64,000 nucleotides of DNA from Citrobacter sp. Cu233. GTDB lineage: Bacteria; Pseudomonadota; Gammaproteobacteria; Enterobacterales; Enterobacteriaceae. Below, one piece after another: positions 45,177 through 53,912 of this stretch (position 1 is the first letter of the stretch; every line of letters begins with the position of its first letter). The position numbers and the translations under genes were made by a program. The notes beneath the pieces were generated by a model. The model saw nothing but the letters and a program-made list of their open reading frames with translations. It did no database searches and was not told the DNA's origin. The stretch is taken from assembly GCF_030332225.1 (NCBI RefSeq), contig NZ_JAOWIF010000031.1, forward strand, positions 186,001 to 250,000, in the 5' to 3' direction.

Positions 45177-45872
45177 GTGTCGAAAGTCTCCCCGTCAATT
45201 GCTCCTGAAGTTTACGGCATCGCCCCCGGTTTCCGGGCTCTTAGTATTTATGCGCAGGCGGCGCCTGTTCTTAACCCTCACGTTGGAAAAATGGCTCTGA
45301 AAGAAGCCTGTGAAGCCGTTCTGGCTGGCAATCCCGACTGGGCTGAGGCCCATCTGGCAGCCTGGGCAGAAGCATTCCAGGGATTTGGTGCCAAGCCAAA
45401 ACGTACTCCTTGCTCAGCAGATGCCTTGCGTAAGCGCGTTCTTCGCGACGGTACAATGCCGGCGCTCGACCCGGTAGTGGATTTGTATAACGCTGTCAGT
45501 CTGCAGTATGCCGTTCCGGTTGGCGGAGAGAATATCTCTGCCTATCAGGGTTCACCGCGTCTGGTTGTGGCAAAAGGTACAGAACCTTTTGATACTGTGA
45601 AAGAAGGTGAGACTGCCGTTGAATATCCTCCACAAGGTGAAGTTATCTGGTGTGATGACCATGGAGTGACTTGCCGTCGCTGGAACTGGCGACAGGGGAT
45701 CCGAACCCGCTTAAGTGTGGACGCTCAGGAAATGTGGTTCATTCTGGAGAGCCTGCCGCAAATGCCCCTCGAGAAGCTTCATGAAGCCGGAAAGATGCTT
45801 ACCGATGGCCTTGAAAAAATGATGCCCGGTCTGTGGTTTGAAGTGGCTTTCATAGAAGCGCAATGTCAGTAA
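45177..45872 (+). CDS. Stand-alone B3/B4 (PheRS beta-like) domain protein
   Basis: A 231-residue protein of the B3/B4 tRNA-binding family (COG3382), the domain of phenylalanyl-tRNA synthetase beta that edits mischarged tRNA. I chose the GTG at 45177, seven bases after AGGA; the frame is open further upstream only because the regulator's antisense is open. The core is VYGIAPGFRALSIYAQAA, RKRVLRDGTMPALDPVVD, LYNAVSLQYAVPVGGENI and WRQGIRTRLSVDAQEMWFI. Free-standing members are thought to act on amino acids or aminoacyl-tRNA, but this is not settled. The following aldolase gene overlaps its end. Confidence 0.82.
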   Translation: MSKVSPSIAPEVYGIAPGFRALSIYAQAAPVLNPHVGKMALKEACEAVLAGNPDWAEAHLAAWAEAFQGFGAKPKRTPCSADALRKRVLRDGTMPALDPVVDLYNAVSLQYAVPVGGENISAYQGSPRLVVAKGTEPFDTVKEGETAVEYPPQGEVIWCDDHGVTCRRWNWRQGIRTRLSVDAQEMWFILESLPQMPLEKLHEAGKMLTDGLEKMMPGLWFEVAFIEAQCQ

Positions 45873-45880
45873 TATCACTC

Positions 45881-46786
45881 ATGAGAAACACAATGTTCAC
45901 CGGCTTGTCTGCGTTTCCGTTAACTCCGGTCATCGCCAGTGGCGTCGACGAACAGGGGTTCAGTAAGATTCTGGCCCGCCTTACGGCGGCCCGTGTAGAT
46001 TCGATGGGCATTTTGGGATCAACAGGAAGTTATGCGTATCTGACCCGGGAGCAGCGAAATCGTATTGCTACTCTGGCAAAACAGCTTGCCGGAGATATTC
46101 CTGTGATGGTGTGTGTGGGGGCGGTCAGTACCGATGCCATCCTGCATCTGGCAGATGATGCGCAGGCAGCAGGTGCGGATGCACTGTTGCTTCCGGCGGT
46201 CAGCTATCAGTCACTTCGGGATGAAGAAGTTTTTTCACTTTTTGAAACGGTGACCCAAAATGCGTCTGTCCCTGTATGTGTCTATGATAATCCGGGCACC
46301 ACGCATTTTAGCTTTACAGATGAACTCCACGGTCTTCTGTCATCACTGGAAGGCGTTCGTTCAGTTAAGATCCCGGGAGTCCCTGATAATCTGGCTGCAG
46401 CCACTGAGAGGGTGGATGCGGTACGCAGACATCTTCGCCTGGGAGTGACAATCGGTATTAGTGGCGATGCTTATGCCGGACTGGGATTAAATGCAGGCTG
46501 TGAGGTCTGGTACTCCGTGTGCGGCGGTCTGTTCCCGGAAACAGCAAAACAGATAACGGAGGCAGCAGCAATAAGGGATCATGCCTGCGTCACAGAACTG
46601 ACAACCCGGCTGGAGCCGTTGTGGGCGTTGTTCCGTAAACATGGCGGTAGTATTCGCGTTATTGCTGCAGCTGCTGGCGTGCTTGGTCTGACTGATACGG
46701 ATTGCCTGCCTCGCCCTCTACAGCCTTTGTCAGCTGGCGATATCGCGGATATTGCCCGTGTGATAACTGAGCTTGAACTGAAGTAA
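45881..46786 (+). CDS. DapA/N-acetylneuraminate lyase-family aldolase
   Basis: A class I aldolase or dehydratase of the dihydrodipicolinate synthase family, about 301 residues from the ATG at 45881; starts at 45863 (overlapping the previous gene) and 45893 are also open. The barrel start is FTGLSAFPLTPV, the substrate loop GILGSTGSYAYLTREQR, the catalytic Tyr is in VCVYDNPGTTHF and the Schiff-base Lys in VRSVKIPGVP (about 160). The substrate cannot be told from sequence. It is coupled to the B3/B4 gene and followed by an MFS remnant. Confidence 0.85.
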   Translation: MRNTMFTGLSAFPLTPVIASGVDEQGFSKILARLTAARVDSMGILGSTGSYAYLTREQRNRIATLAKQLAGDIPVMVCVGAVSTDAILHLADDAQAAGADALLLPAVSYQSLRDEEVFSLFETVTQNASVPVCVYDNPGTTHFSFTDELHGLLSSLEGVRSVKIPGVPDNLAAATERVDAVRRHLRLGVTIGISGDAYAGLGLNAGCEVWYSVCGGLFPETAKQITEAAAIRDHACVTELTTRLEPLWALFRKHGGSIRVIAAAAGVLGLTDTDCLPRPLQPLSAGDIADIARVITELELK

Positions 46787-46846
46787 CCCACCCACAGGGC
46801 TGGCATTCTGTCGGTCCTTCTGAAAAATGACCGGGCAATAATCCTC

Positions 46847-47145
46847 ATGACAACCCTTAGGTGTACAAACGTTCCTGTTAAGGCAGGCCTTTTCCGCTAT
46901 GCCTGTGCAGCGATGCTGGCACGCATTGCTGATGGCGGCGGGGTGCTGGCCGTGATTTTACTGTGCCAGTCATCTGAACAGTATTTCTCGGTTAGGGACT
47001 TACGCGCCGCTGGCATTAAGACTGAGTGTCCTGTCAGCAGTTCTCGTAATGTCCCTGTCGAGCCGCATCCGGATGTTGTTTAAAAATAATCACTGGCAAA
47101 ACAACCCGTCTGGTAGTCAGCAGAAAACGTTTTCTGCAGGTAGGT
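46847..47145 (+). pseudogene. Major facilitator transporter remnant
   Basis: The first 45 codons encode VPVKAGLFRYACAAMLARIADGGGVLAVILLC in two parts, a typical first helix with the A-R-x-x-D-G motif of MFS exporters. Thereafter the frame is lost. A second frame just beyond gives APLALRLSVLSAVLVMSLSS, like a final MFS helix. So about 300 residues of the middle are deleted and the ends are out of frame. It stands third in the plus-strand run after the aldolase and was probably its transporter. Confidence 0.65.
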
Positions 47146-47337
47146 TCCTAACGCCGGAGATCGTCCTCAGGCGGATATCATTTAGTCGCCTCAGGACTAT
47201 AGTATCCGTTGAGAGGCTTTCCCAGCAGGTAGCCGGAATTATCAGAAGCTGAACTGCACTCTGGCCTGCGTCAGGGATCATTCAGCCTGCATGTCAGAGC
47301 ACAGTTCTTCGCCTGGTCAGGCTAATAACAAACCAGT

Positions 47338-47994
47338 CTAACCATTTGACCTGCTTTCCCGGACTGAAAAGTATACCTTCCGGTTCCTGACAGGGACCGG
47401 ATTTCCTGTCTGCCATAATCTGAGTGTTTCATTGGTCAGTGCACTTAATGACGAGTAAAAAGGGTGGTCTGCATATAAGGTGAGACTGTGCAAATAATGA
47501 AACGCCCACGGAAGAAGGTGAAAAGACATAAGCTCGCTTAGTCCAGTCTCATCATCCTGATCCGCAAGCCATGAACCCAGCAATAAAAGCAAACCCAGAT
47601 GGTCCTCTGGCTCAGCATCCTGGCGAGGATATGCAATACCTTTGACATCCATCCAACTACGAAGCTCACAGGTTGAGTGTCCAAAATTCACACAATCCTT
47701 ATCAAGCCACACTGACCCCCATGGTGGAACTGTAAGTTTCCCCGGGCCCATGAAAAGGCGGGTGTACGCTGTATCCCGGGTTTCCCCCTGATATTCCAGG
47801 TTTGAGGTTAAATGTGAGGCATATCTGTCTATAGATTTATTTCTTTCTGGCCAGTCACAAATCCAGTTATGAGAAGCAATAAAAGATATAATTTCCCTGT
47901 TTCCACCAGAAGAAGGAGGATAAAGAAAAAGGCTACCTAAAATTCTGCCGCTATATTTTACCAAAGCCAATTTGTCAGCATTAAATGTTCCCAT
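47338..47994 (-). CDS. TorD/DmsD-family molybdoenzyme chaperone
   Basis: A 218-residue cytoplasmic chaperone of the DmsD/TorD family, which binds the Tat signal peptide of the catalytic subunit until its molybdenum cofactor is in. The family pattern is visible: YTRLFMGPGKLTVPPWGSVW (about 85-104) and QDAEPEDHLGLLLLLGSWL (about 128-147), where E-P-x-D-H is the diagnostic motif. It is the fourth gene of a dmsABC-type operon, 18 bases after the membrane anchor, the usual place for such a partner. Confidence 0.87.
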   Translation of the reverse strand: MGTFNADKLALVKYSGRILGSLFLYPPSSGGNREIISFIASHNWICDWPERNKSIDRYASHLTSNLEYQGETRDTAYTRLFMGPGKLTVPPWGSVWLDKDCVNFGHSTCELRSWMDVKGIAYPRQDAEPEDHLGLLLLLGSWLADQDDETGLSELMSFHLLPWAFHYLHSLTLYADHPFYSSLSALTNETLRLWQTGNPVPVRNRKVYFSVRESRSNG

Positions 47995-48012
47995 TGCTTA
48001 ATCATCCTTAAT

Positions 48013-48861
48013 CTAAATAAGCCCGACAGTGAAATGTAAACTATAAAAAATAAATCTACCGATTACTTCTCCGGAAAATACCATTACGCAGGGTAAAAAA
48101 AGCCAGACAGGGTTGGTGGAAATGCGTTTTGAAATGACAAATAAGCTAAGAAATACCCCAAAAATAATAAACGAGTATTTCAATCCAACCAGCCAGGTGA
48201 ATTCTGGCAGAATTTCGTTCCCACGATATAACGTGGTACTTATGAGTGATAGATCATGCCATTGTAAAAGTGTAATCATCAAACTAAGAAATATAGCTAG
48301 TGCCATAAAAATATGCAACATATTGTTTTTCAGTTCAACACCGCTGGAGTGTAACAGCGTAGCACCAAGAACAGGGCTTACTATTAAACTTGTCATATAA
48401 AAAGACAATGGCGTAAAGGTATTATTCCATGTCGGAATGGTTGGCACCGAAGAGTATACTATTGTTATCAGATACAGAAACAGTAGTCCGGAAATGACCG
48501 CAACAAAAGAAAAAAACTTTGCTAATTTCAATGGCAGTATATTAATCCATGAGGTTAGCCACCACAGACCGGCAATACCAAAAAAAGCAGACCCCGCAGC
48601 TATTTCATTGCTTAATGCTGAATGACCAATTCTGTTAAGCGAATTTAGTGCGCGAAATGGAGAGCCCAGATGAAAAGTCGAGGCTGCAAACGCAACAGAC
48701 ATCATGATCCATAATATAAACATCCTTGTCAGGATGTTTTTTCTTACCAGACTGTCATTATTACTAAACCATCCATAGACTAAAATGATAAACGTTCCCA
48801 CCACACACTGGCTCAGTACAGTAAAAAATACGAGGGGTAATTCATGCCATCCGTTACTCAT
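48013..48861 (-). CDS. DmsC-type membrane anchor subunit
   Basis: A 282-residue protein with eight hydrophobic helices that anchors the reductase and oxidises menaquinol. The ATG at 48861 (MSNGWHELPLVFFTVLSQC) matches the DmsC N-terminus and follows the dmsB-type stop by one base; an ATG at 48903 inside that gene is less likely. The N-terminal His (GWHE) and the segment STFHLGSPFRALNSLNRIG are conserved in the NrfD/DmsC family. Confidence 0.88.
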   Translation of the reverse strand: MSNGWHELPLVFFTVLSQCVVGTFIILVYGWFSNNDSLVRKNILTRMFILWIMMSVAFAASTFHLGSPFRALNSLNRIGHSALSNEIAAGSAFFGIAGLWWLTSWINILPLKLAKFFSFVAVISGLLFLYLITIVYSSVPTIPTWNNTFTPLSFYMTSLIVSPVLGATLLHSSGVELKNNMLHIFMALAIFLSLMITLLQWHDLSLISTTLYRGNEILPEFTWLVGLKYSFIIFGVFLSLFVISKRISTNPVWLFLPCVMVFSGEVIGRFIFYSLHFTVGLI

Positions 48862-48862
48862 T

Positions 48863-49483
48863 TTAAATTTCCTCAGGGTTTGCCAGGTATCCCGTGCGAT
48901 CATTCACTGGCCGACTGTTTGCGTTTGGCGTAATGACCAGGCTGGGCTGGGTAAAATGTGATGACGGTAAAGGTGCAACAGCAGCTAACTGGCCATATTT
49001 CTTGCTAAGCTCATCTATTGGTCCCATGTCAATTGCACGAAGCGGACACGACTCAACGCAGACTGGTTTTTTTCCCTGATGAACCCGCGAATAACAACCA
49101 TCACATTTTGTCATATGTCCGAGTTCTTCGTTAAACTGCGGAGCACCATAAGGACAGGCCATGTGGCAGTATTTACACCCAATACAAACATCCTCGTTGA
49201 CTACCACAAAGCCATCTTCCCTTTTATGCATGGCTCCGCTGGGACAGACTTTGGTGCAGGCAGGATCGGCACAGTGATTGCAGGATATTGAGAGATAATA
49301 CGTAAAAACATTATTATGGATACTTTCACCTTCCTCTCTGAGCCATGATCCGCCTGTATATTCATATATTCTGCGAAAATTAATATCGGCAGATAAATTT
49401 TTATAATCCTTACATGCCAGTTCGCAGGTTTTGCAACCAGTGCAACGCTCACTGTTTATATAGAAACCATATTGAGTTAACAT
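48863..49483 (-). CDS. DmsB-type four-cluster iron-sulfur subunit
   Basis: A 206-residue electron-transfer subunit with four [4Fe-4S] sites. Cys groups are CTGCKTCELACKD, CNHCADPACTKVCPSGAM, CIGCKYCHMACPYGAP, and CDGCYSRVH with CVESCPLRAIDMG. The length and order equal E. coli DmsB. It carries electrons from the anchor to the catalytic subunit. It starts four bases after the catalytic gene ends. No cluster ligand is missing. Confidence 0.92.
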   Translation of the reverse strand: MLTQYGFYINSERCTGCKTCELACKDYKNLSADINFRRIYEYTGGSWLREEGESIHNNVFTYYLSISCNHCADPACTKVCPSGAMHKREDGFVVVNEDVCIGCKYCHMACPYGAPQFNEELGHMTKCDGCYSRVHQGKKPVCVESCPLRAIDMGPIDELSKKYGQLAAVAPLPSSHFTQPSLVITPNANSRPVNDRTGYLANPEEI

Positions 49484-49487
49484 TTAC

Positions 49488-51926
49488 TTACCCTTCATAT
49501 TTTATAATTTCAACAAGGTTTGTATGCTGAGCAGTTCCTTTGGACAACGGGGAAGATCGATGGTTGGTCAGAGTATTGATGCAGGAGCCATGATCAATTC
49601 TATCCCCGTCCATATTTGCGTTATGCCATGCGCCTTCTCCCATCGCTGTTACGCCAGGCATGATCCTTGGGGTAACCTTAGCTTTGATAGTGAGTGCACC
49701 TCTGGCATTAAACACCTTAACAGTATCTCCGTGCCTGATATTCCTTTGTTCTGCATCAAGCGGGTTGATCCATATTTCCTGTGGGCAGGCACTTTTGAGG
49801 ATATCGATATTCCCATAGCTGGAATGGGCTCGTCCTTTAAAATGAAATCCGGTCATCTGTAGCGGATAGGATTTACGCTCAGGAGCATCCCAGCCATCAA
49901 AGGTTGATGCATAAACTGGAAGTGGACTGATGACTTCATCGTCCAGGAGTTCCCATTTCTGCGCCAGTTCTGCCAGCCTTGAAGAATAAATTTCAATCTT
50001 ACCTGATGGTGTTGATAAGGGATGATTTATCGGATCTTCTCTGAATTCCTTAAAGGCAACCAGATGTCCAGTAGGGTCTTTTTGTTTATAAATCCCCATT
50101 TCCCTGAATTCTTTATAGGAGGGAAGGGAAGGGGCATCAGTTCGCATTTTATCATACAGGAACTCCAGCCACTGTTCCTGTGTCCGGCCTTCAGTAAACT
50201 TCTGATAGATGTCATCGCCTAATCTTTTAGCAATTTCACTGACCGTCCAGTAGATAGGTTTCCTCTCAAACTTAGCACTGGTTGCAGGCTGAACATGAAT
50301 GAGATACCCCATATTCCCGGCATATTCATTTGGCATAAAATCTTCCTGCTCAATACTCATAAGATCAGGTATTAAAATATCGGCATATTTGGCAGAGGCA
50401 GTCATGAAGATTTCAGAGACGACGATCATTTCACATTTATTCTCATCACAAAGAATTTCATGTGTCCGGTTAATATTGCCATGCTGGTTAATTAACATAT
50501 TCCCGGCCCTGTTCCATATGAATTTCACCGGAACATCAAGCCTGGTTTTACCCCTTATGCCATCCTTTAGTTCAGTCATTTCAGTACCATGATCAACCGC
50601 ATCAGCCCATTTAAAACAGGGAATGCTGGTTGTAACCGGGTTTTCAAAAACCGGTATCCGTTCAATCGGCATCATATAAGAATTTTCACGGGAGCCACTA
50701 TTTCCACCCTGGATACCCACATTCCCGGTAAGTATCGCCAGCATGGAGATAGCGCGCGCATTGAGTTCGCCATTTGCCTGGCGTTGCGGCCCCCATCCCT
50801 GACAAATAAATGCTGGTTTTGCAGAACCTATTTCACGGGCAAGTTTAATGATTTTCTCAGCGGGAACAGAGGTTATGCTTTCGCCCCATTCAGGTGTTTT
50901 GGCTGTATTGTCTTCACCGTAGCCCAGTATATAAGCCTTGTAATGACTGTTTGCCGGGACGCCATCTGGTAGTGTTTTTTCATCATAGCCGACACAGTAA
51001 TTATTCAGAAAATTCTGGTCGACCATATTTTCAGTAATAAGCACCCATGCCAGACTGGCAGCCAGAGCAGCATCTGTACCTGGGCGAATAGGGATCCATT
51101 CATCCTCACGGCCTGCTGCGGTATCCGTATAGCGGGGGTCGATAACTATCATCCGGGCATTTGATTTTTCACGAGCTTGTTCAAGGTAATATGTTACGCC
51201 ACCTCCGCTCATCCTTGTCTCTGCCGGGTTATTACCAAACATAACCAGGAGTCGGGTATTCTCAACATCGGACATGCTGTTACCAATATCCTGGCCATAG
51301 GTATACTCCATAGCGGTATTAATTTGTCCGTTGCTGTAGTCACCGTGATAGCGAAGGAAACCGCCATAGCAATTCATCAAACGGGCAAAAAGGGAATCGA
51401 AAGGCTCTGAATAGGTGATGTTTCCACCAATGACACCGGTAGAAAAGTTCAGGTAGATTGCCTCATTGCCATATTCTTTCTTCACTTTTTTTATTGATGA
51501 TGCAATTGTATTCAGTGCTTCATCCCAACTGATACGTTCAAATTTTCCTTCGCCCCTTCTGCCAACGCGTTTCATTGGATATTTAAGCCGGTCAGGATGA
51601 TTGATTCGCCGTCTGATTGATCGTCCTCTCAGGCAGGCCCTGACCTGATGGTTACCATACTCATCCAGACCGGTATTATCTGTTTCCACCCAGTAAATCT
51701 CGTCATTCCTGACGTGGAAGCGTAATGCGCACCGGCTACCACAGTTAACAGAACATGCTCCCCAAACCACTTTGTCCGGACTTGTTGCTTGTCCGGCTGC
51801 CCTGACAGGTGGAATATTGGCAAATGGCATGAACACGTTACCTGCAATGGCAGCAAGACTGCACATTGTTGAATTCTTTAATAAAGTACGTCTTGATGTC
51901 TTTATCTTTTCCAGATATGAAGCCAT
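49488..51926 (-). CDS. DmsA-type molybdopterin catalytic subunit (S-/N-oxide reductase)
   Basis: An 812-residue molybdenum enzyme of the DMSO reductase family. The Tat signal is KTSRRTLLKNS (R12-R13). The [4Fe-4S] ligands are C58, C62, C66 and C98 (CSVNCGSRC ... ACLRG). The molybdenum-ligand Ser is in GDYSNGQI (about 198), as in DmsA, so it belongs to the serine class. MGD-binding segments include LLVMFGNNPAETRMSGGG and VIDPRYTDTAAGREDEW. It is close to E. coli DmsA yet clearly a paralogue, within an A+T-rich island. The likely substrate is an S-oxide, but its identity is open. Confidence 0.92.
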   Translation of the reverse strand: MASYLEKIKTSRRTLLKNSTMCSLAAIAGNVFMPFANIPPVRAAGQATSPDKVVWGACSVNCGSRCALRFHVRNDEIYWVETDNTGLDEYGNHQVRACLRGRSIRRRINHPDRLKYPMKRVGRRGEGKFERISWDEALNTIASSIKKVKKEYGNEAIYLNFSTGVIGGNITYSEPFDSLFARLMNCYGGFLRYHGDYSNGQINTAMEYTYGQDIGNSMSDVENTRLLVMFGNNPAETRMSGGGVTYYLEQAREKSNARMIVIDPRYTDTAAGREDEWIPIRPGTDAALAASLAWVLITENMVDQNFLNNYCVGYDEKTLPDGVPANSHYKAYILGYGEDNTAKTPEWGESITSVPAEKIIKLAREIGSAKPAFICQGWGPQRQANGELNARAISMLAILTGNVGIQGGNSGSRENSYMMPIERIPVFENPVTTSIPCFKWADAVDHGTEMTELKDGIRGKTRLDVPVKFIWNRAGNMLINQHGNINRTHEILCDENKCEMIVVSEIFMTASAKYADILIPDLMSIEQEDFMPNEYAGNMGYLIHVQPATSAKFERKPIYWTVSEIAKRLGDDIYQKFTEGRTQEQWLEFLYDKMRTDAPSLPSYKEFREMGIYKQKDPTGHLVAFKEFREDPINHPLSTPSGKIEIYSSRLAELAQKWELLDDEVISPLPVYASTFDGWDAPERKSYPLQMTGFHFKGRAHSSYGNIDILKSACPQEIWINPLDAEQRNIRHGDTVKVFNARGALTIKAKVTPRIMPGVTAMGEGAWHNANMDGDRIDHGSCINTLTNHRSSPLSKGTAQHTNLVEIIKYEG

Positions 51927-52030
51927 TTATACTTCCCTCTTTCTAAAGTAATCAGTCACTTAACTTGAAATCCAAACACTGTATTCACGCCTAAAACAGC
52001 CGATAAATTGCACCTTTTACTCCTTTTTAT

Positions 52031-52096
52031 GGTCAATATAGTGATCAAAAATAGTAAATATTTTGACCTTGATCTATAAAGGTCAATATAATGACC
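52031..52096. promoter_or_regulatory. Paired 16-base GGTCA sites upstream of the dms-type operon
   Basis: GGTCAATATAGTGATC at 52031-52046 and GGTCAATATAATGACC at 52081-52096 differ at two bases and lie 50 bases apart. The second is an inverted repeat (GGTCA-N6-TGACC). A further TTTTGACC lies between them at 52061. They are 105-170 bases upstream of the DmsA-type start and directly before a small plus-strand reading frame. Confidence 0.6.
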
Positions 52097-52108
52097 GGGT
52101 GGAGCATT

Positions 52109-52445
52109 ATGATTGGATTCTGTCGCCTTTTCAGTAAGGAAGCAGCATTCAGGAAAAAATAGCGAAATCTGTTCAAGAGGTTGGTATGGATTGGTTTCAG
52201 CAGTCTTGCAGGTTTGCCTACAAGATGCTTTTGGAGAAAAAACGTATGACTTCCCGGAAATTAGGACTGAAGGAAAATATAAATACAATGAACTTCGGGA
52301 TATACTTTTTCAGCTAAGAATTAAACACGGTGTTATTAGTGATAAAGATAACGGTATTTTTCTGAATGCAGAGATTTATCGGGACTGGCTCCATTGCCAC
52401 TATAGATATAATGCAGTAAAACAAAAAACAGGAGTCAGTAATTAA
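52109..52445 (+). pseudogene. Small unassigned gene, apparently frameshifted at an A6 run
   Basis: A good ribosome site (GGGTGGAG) precedes the ATG at 52109, which reads MIGFCRLFSKEAAFRKK and then stops at a run of six A. Later in the region a different frame is clearly protein-like to 52445 (TYDFPEIRTEGKYKYNELRD, then GVISDKDNGIFLNAEIYRDW). The intervening part is readable in two frames, and a second A6 run sits at 52237-52242. A broken gene, a sequence error or a programmed shift are all possible. I recognise no family. A hairpin follows its end. Confidence 0.45.
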
Positions 52446-52448
52446 TAA

Positions 52449-52478
52449 GGGTGCTGTTGCAGCACCCATTATAATATC
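52449..52478. terminator. Hairpin between the small gene and the membrane protein gene
   Basis: GGGTGCT, GTTGC and AGCACCC form a perfect seven-pair stem followed by ATTATAATAT. The T tract is weak, so termination is probable but not certain. Confidence 0.55.
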
Positions 52479-52490
52479 CAGCCGTCTATA

Positions 52491-53912
52491 CTAGACTATA
52501 CCATGGTCATTGAATTTCTCTTTTTCTTTATTATCACTACGAACGAAAAAGTAAATCATAGCAAGGATAATAATCAGAAATCCTATCCCGACAATCCAGT
52601 AACCCGGGCCAAAAGGCCCTGGATTAAGAACCATATACACAAGCGAGCCAGCAGAACAGAGCACCACACCAGTACGCAATATCCATTGAATGAATTTATT
52701 CTCGTCATCTCTTAAAAAATGATGGGCTAGCAACATCACCACCATGATTGCTGGAAAAAGGATTAGACTGACATCAAGATGTAACATTCTGAAAGCAAAT
52801 CCGTAGTCTCCCAGAGGGACATCTTTAGAGGAGTTGTAAAGATCGGCCCGGTACTCTTCCAGAAATCCCATGCCTGCAACAGTGATTACAATGCTGCCCC
52901 AGGTAATAAAAATACCGCCGAGAGTGTATTTAGCTGTCTTATTTAGCGCATGTTCCGGCATTTTTTTACCGAACAAAATAGCACCGATAAGTAACATACC
53001 GCCCAGTAAGAAGAACGTACCAATAGCGAAGTCCCCCAGGTCAATGCCAGCCACACTCTGACCTCGCGGAGCATAGAATCCCTTCTCAGTAAAAATATGA
53101 GGAATCTGCATGCCAGAACCACCAAAACCGGAAACAACCATGATTATAATGAGCAGAATCAGACCTGTTATGGCCATCCATTCCCCTGCAGATTTTGCAA
53201 CTGCTGCGGAACCTGACAGACGGCGTCCATATTTCCAGCTGATGACAGATAAAATAAGTCCAATGACGGCTACTACCATCATATCTGAATGAGATCTTAA
53301 CAGATTATCCTGCCATTCCTGTAATGAATAGCCTATCTTGCTGGCATACCATCCCAGAATCCCCGGCCAGTCACCAAAGTCGAGGATAAATCCCGCCAGA
53401 TCACCAATCAGTGCGGCAATAACAGCAGTGGCTGACGCCGATAAAACTAAATAATATGTAGCTGATCGTTTAAGATCCTCATTTTTAATCACTATTAAAC
53501 CGTATGTCATCGTGATTAAAATTACATCAAGTGCAATGAATGCGAGAATTTGATACCAGAGGAAAATTTTAGTATATTCCATTGAGCGGTTAACCGCTCC
53601 ACCTGTAACGCCGATTATCACAGTAGCGACTGTGCATAAGAATATAATTTTCTTAAATTTTTTATCAAGATCAAAAACCTGACTGATAATCAAAGCTGTT
53701 ATTCCTGCAAGACCAACAGTCATGCCATGAAAATACATCACCCTGGAGTAATCAACCGGAGTGGTTCTATCAACGAAGATAGAAAATGGATTGGATATAA
53801 ACACACTGCCTATGGCATATACTACTAAAATAATTAATAACCATTTAATTACCTGTGGCCATGGATATTTGCCGAGTCCTATTTCAGAACTGGTGTTAGG
53901 AGGGTTAGTCAT
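52491..53912 (-). CDS. Unassigned 12-helix membrane protein with buried histidines
   Basis: A 473-residue polytopic protein with about twelve hydrophobic helices. Histidines fall in or at the edges of helices: H62 (VMYFHGMTVGLAG), H208 (LLRSHSDMMVVAV), H272, H378 (FRMLHLDVSLILF) and H397-H398 (MLLAHHFLRDD). Acidic residues lie in GDLAGFILDFGDWPG. This pattern recalls subunit I of haem-copper oxidases and nitric oxide reductases, but the usual copper-site HPE/HH motifs are not evident, so I do not assign it. It stands alone between the dms-type operon and the lyase gene, with shared GGTCA sites upstream. Confidence 0.8.
   Translation of the reverse strand: MTNPPNTSSEIGLGKYPWPQVIKWLLIILVVYAIGSVFISNPFSIFVDRTTPVDYSRVMYFHGMTVGLAGITALIISQVFDLDKKFKKIIFLCTVATVIIGVTGGAVNRSMEYTKIFLWYQILAFIALDVILITMTYGLIVIKNEDLKRSATYYLVLSASATAVIAALIGDLAGFILDFGDWPGILGWYASKIGYSLQEWQDNLLRSHSDMMVVAVIGLILSVISWKYGRRLSGSAAVAKSAGEWMAITGLILLIIIMVVSGFGGSGMQIPHIFTEKGFYAPRGQSVAGIDLGDFAIGTFFLLGGMLLIGAILFGKKMPEHALNKTAKYTLGGIFITWGSIVITVAGMGFLEEYRADLYNSSKDVPLGDYGFAFRMLHLDVSLILFPAIMVVMLLAHHFLRDDENKFIQWILRTGVVLCSAGSLVYMVLNPGPFGPGYWIVGIGFLIIILAMIYFFVRSDNKEKEKFNDHGIV

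Noticed and set aside
52060-52090. FNR site before the dms-type operon (TTGATCTATAAAGGTCAA)
   Set aside because: The half-site TTGAT is present but the spacing to GTCAA is eight bases, not four, so it does not fit FNR.
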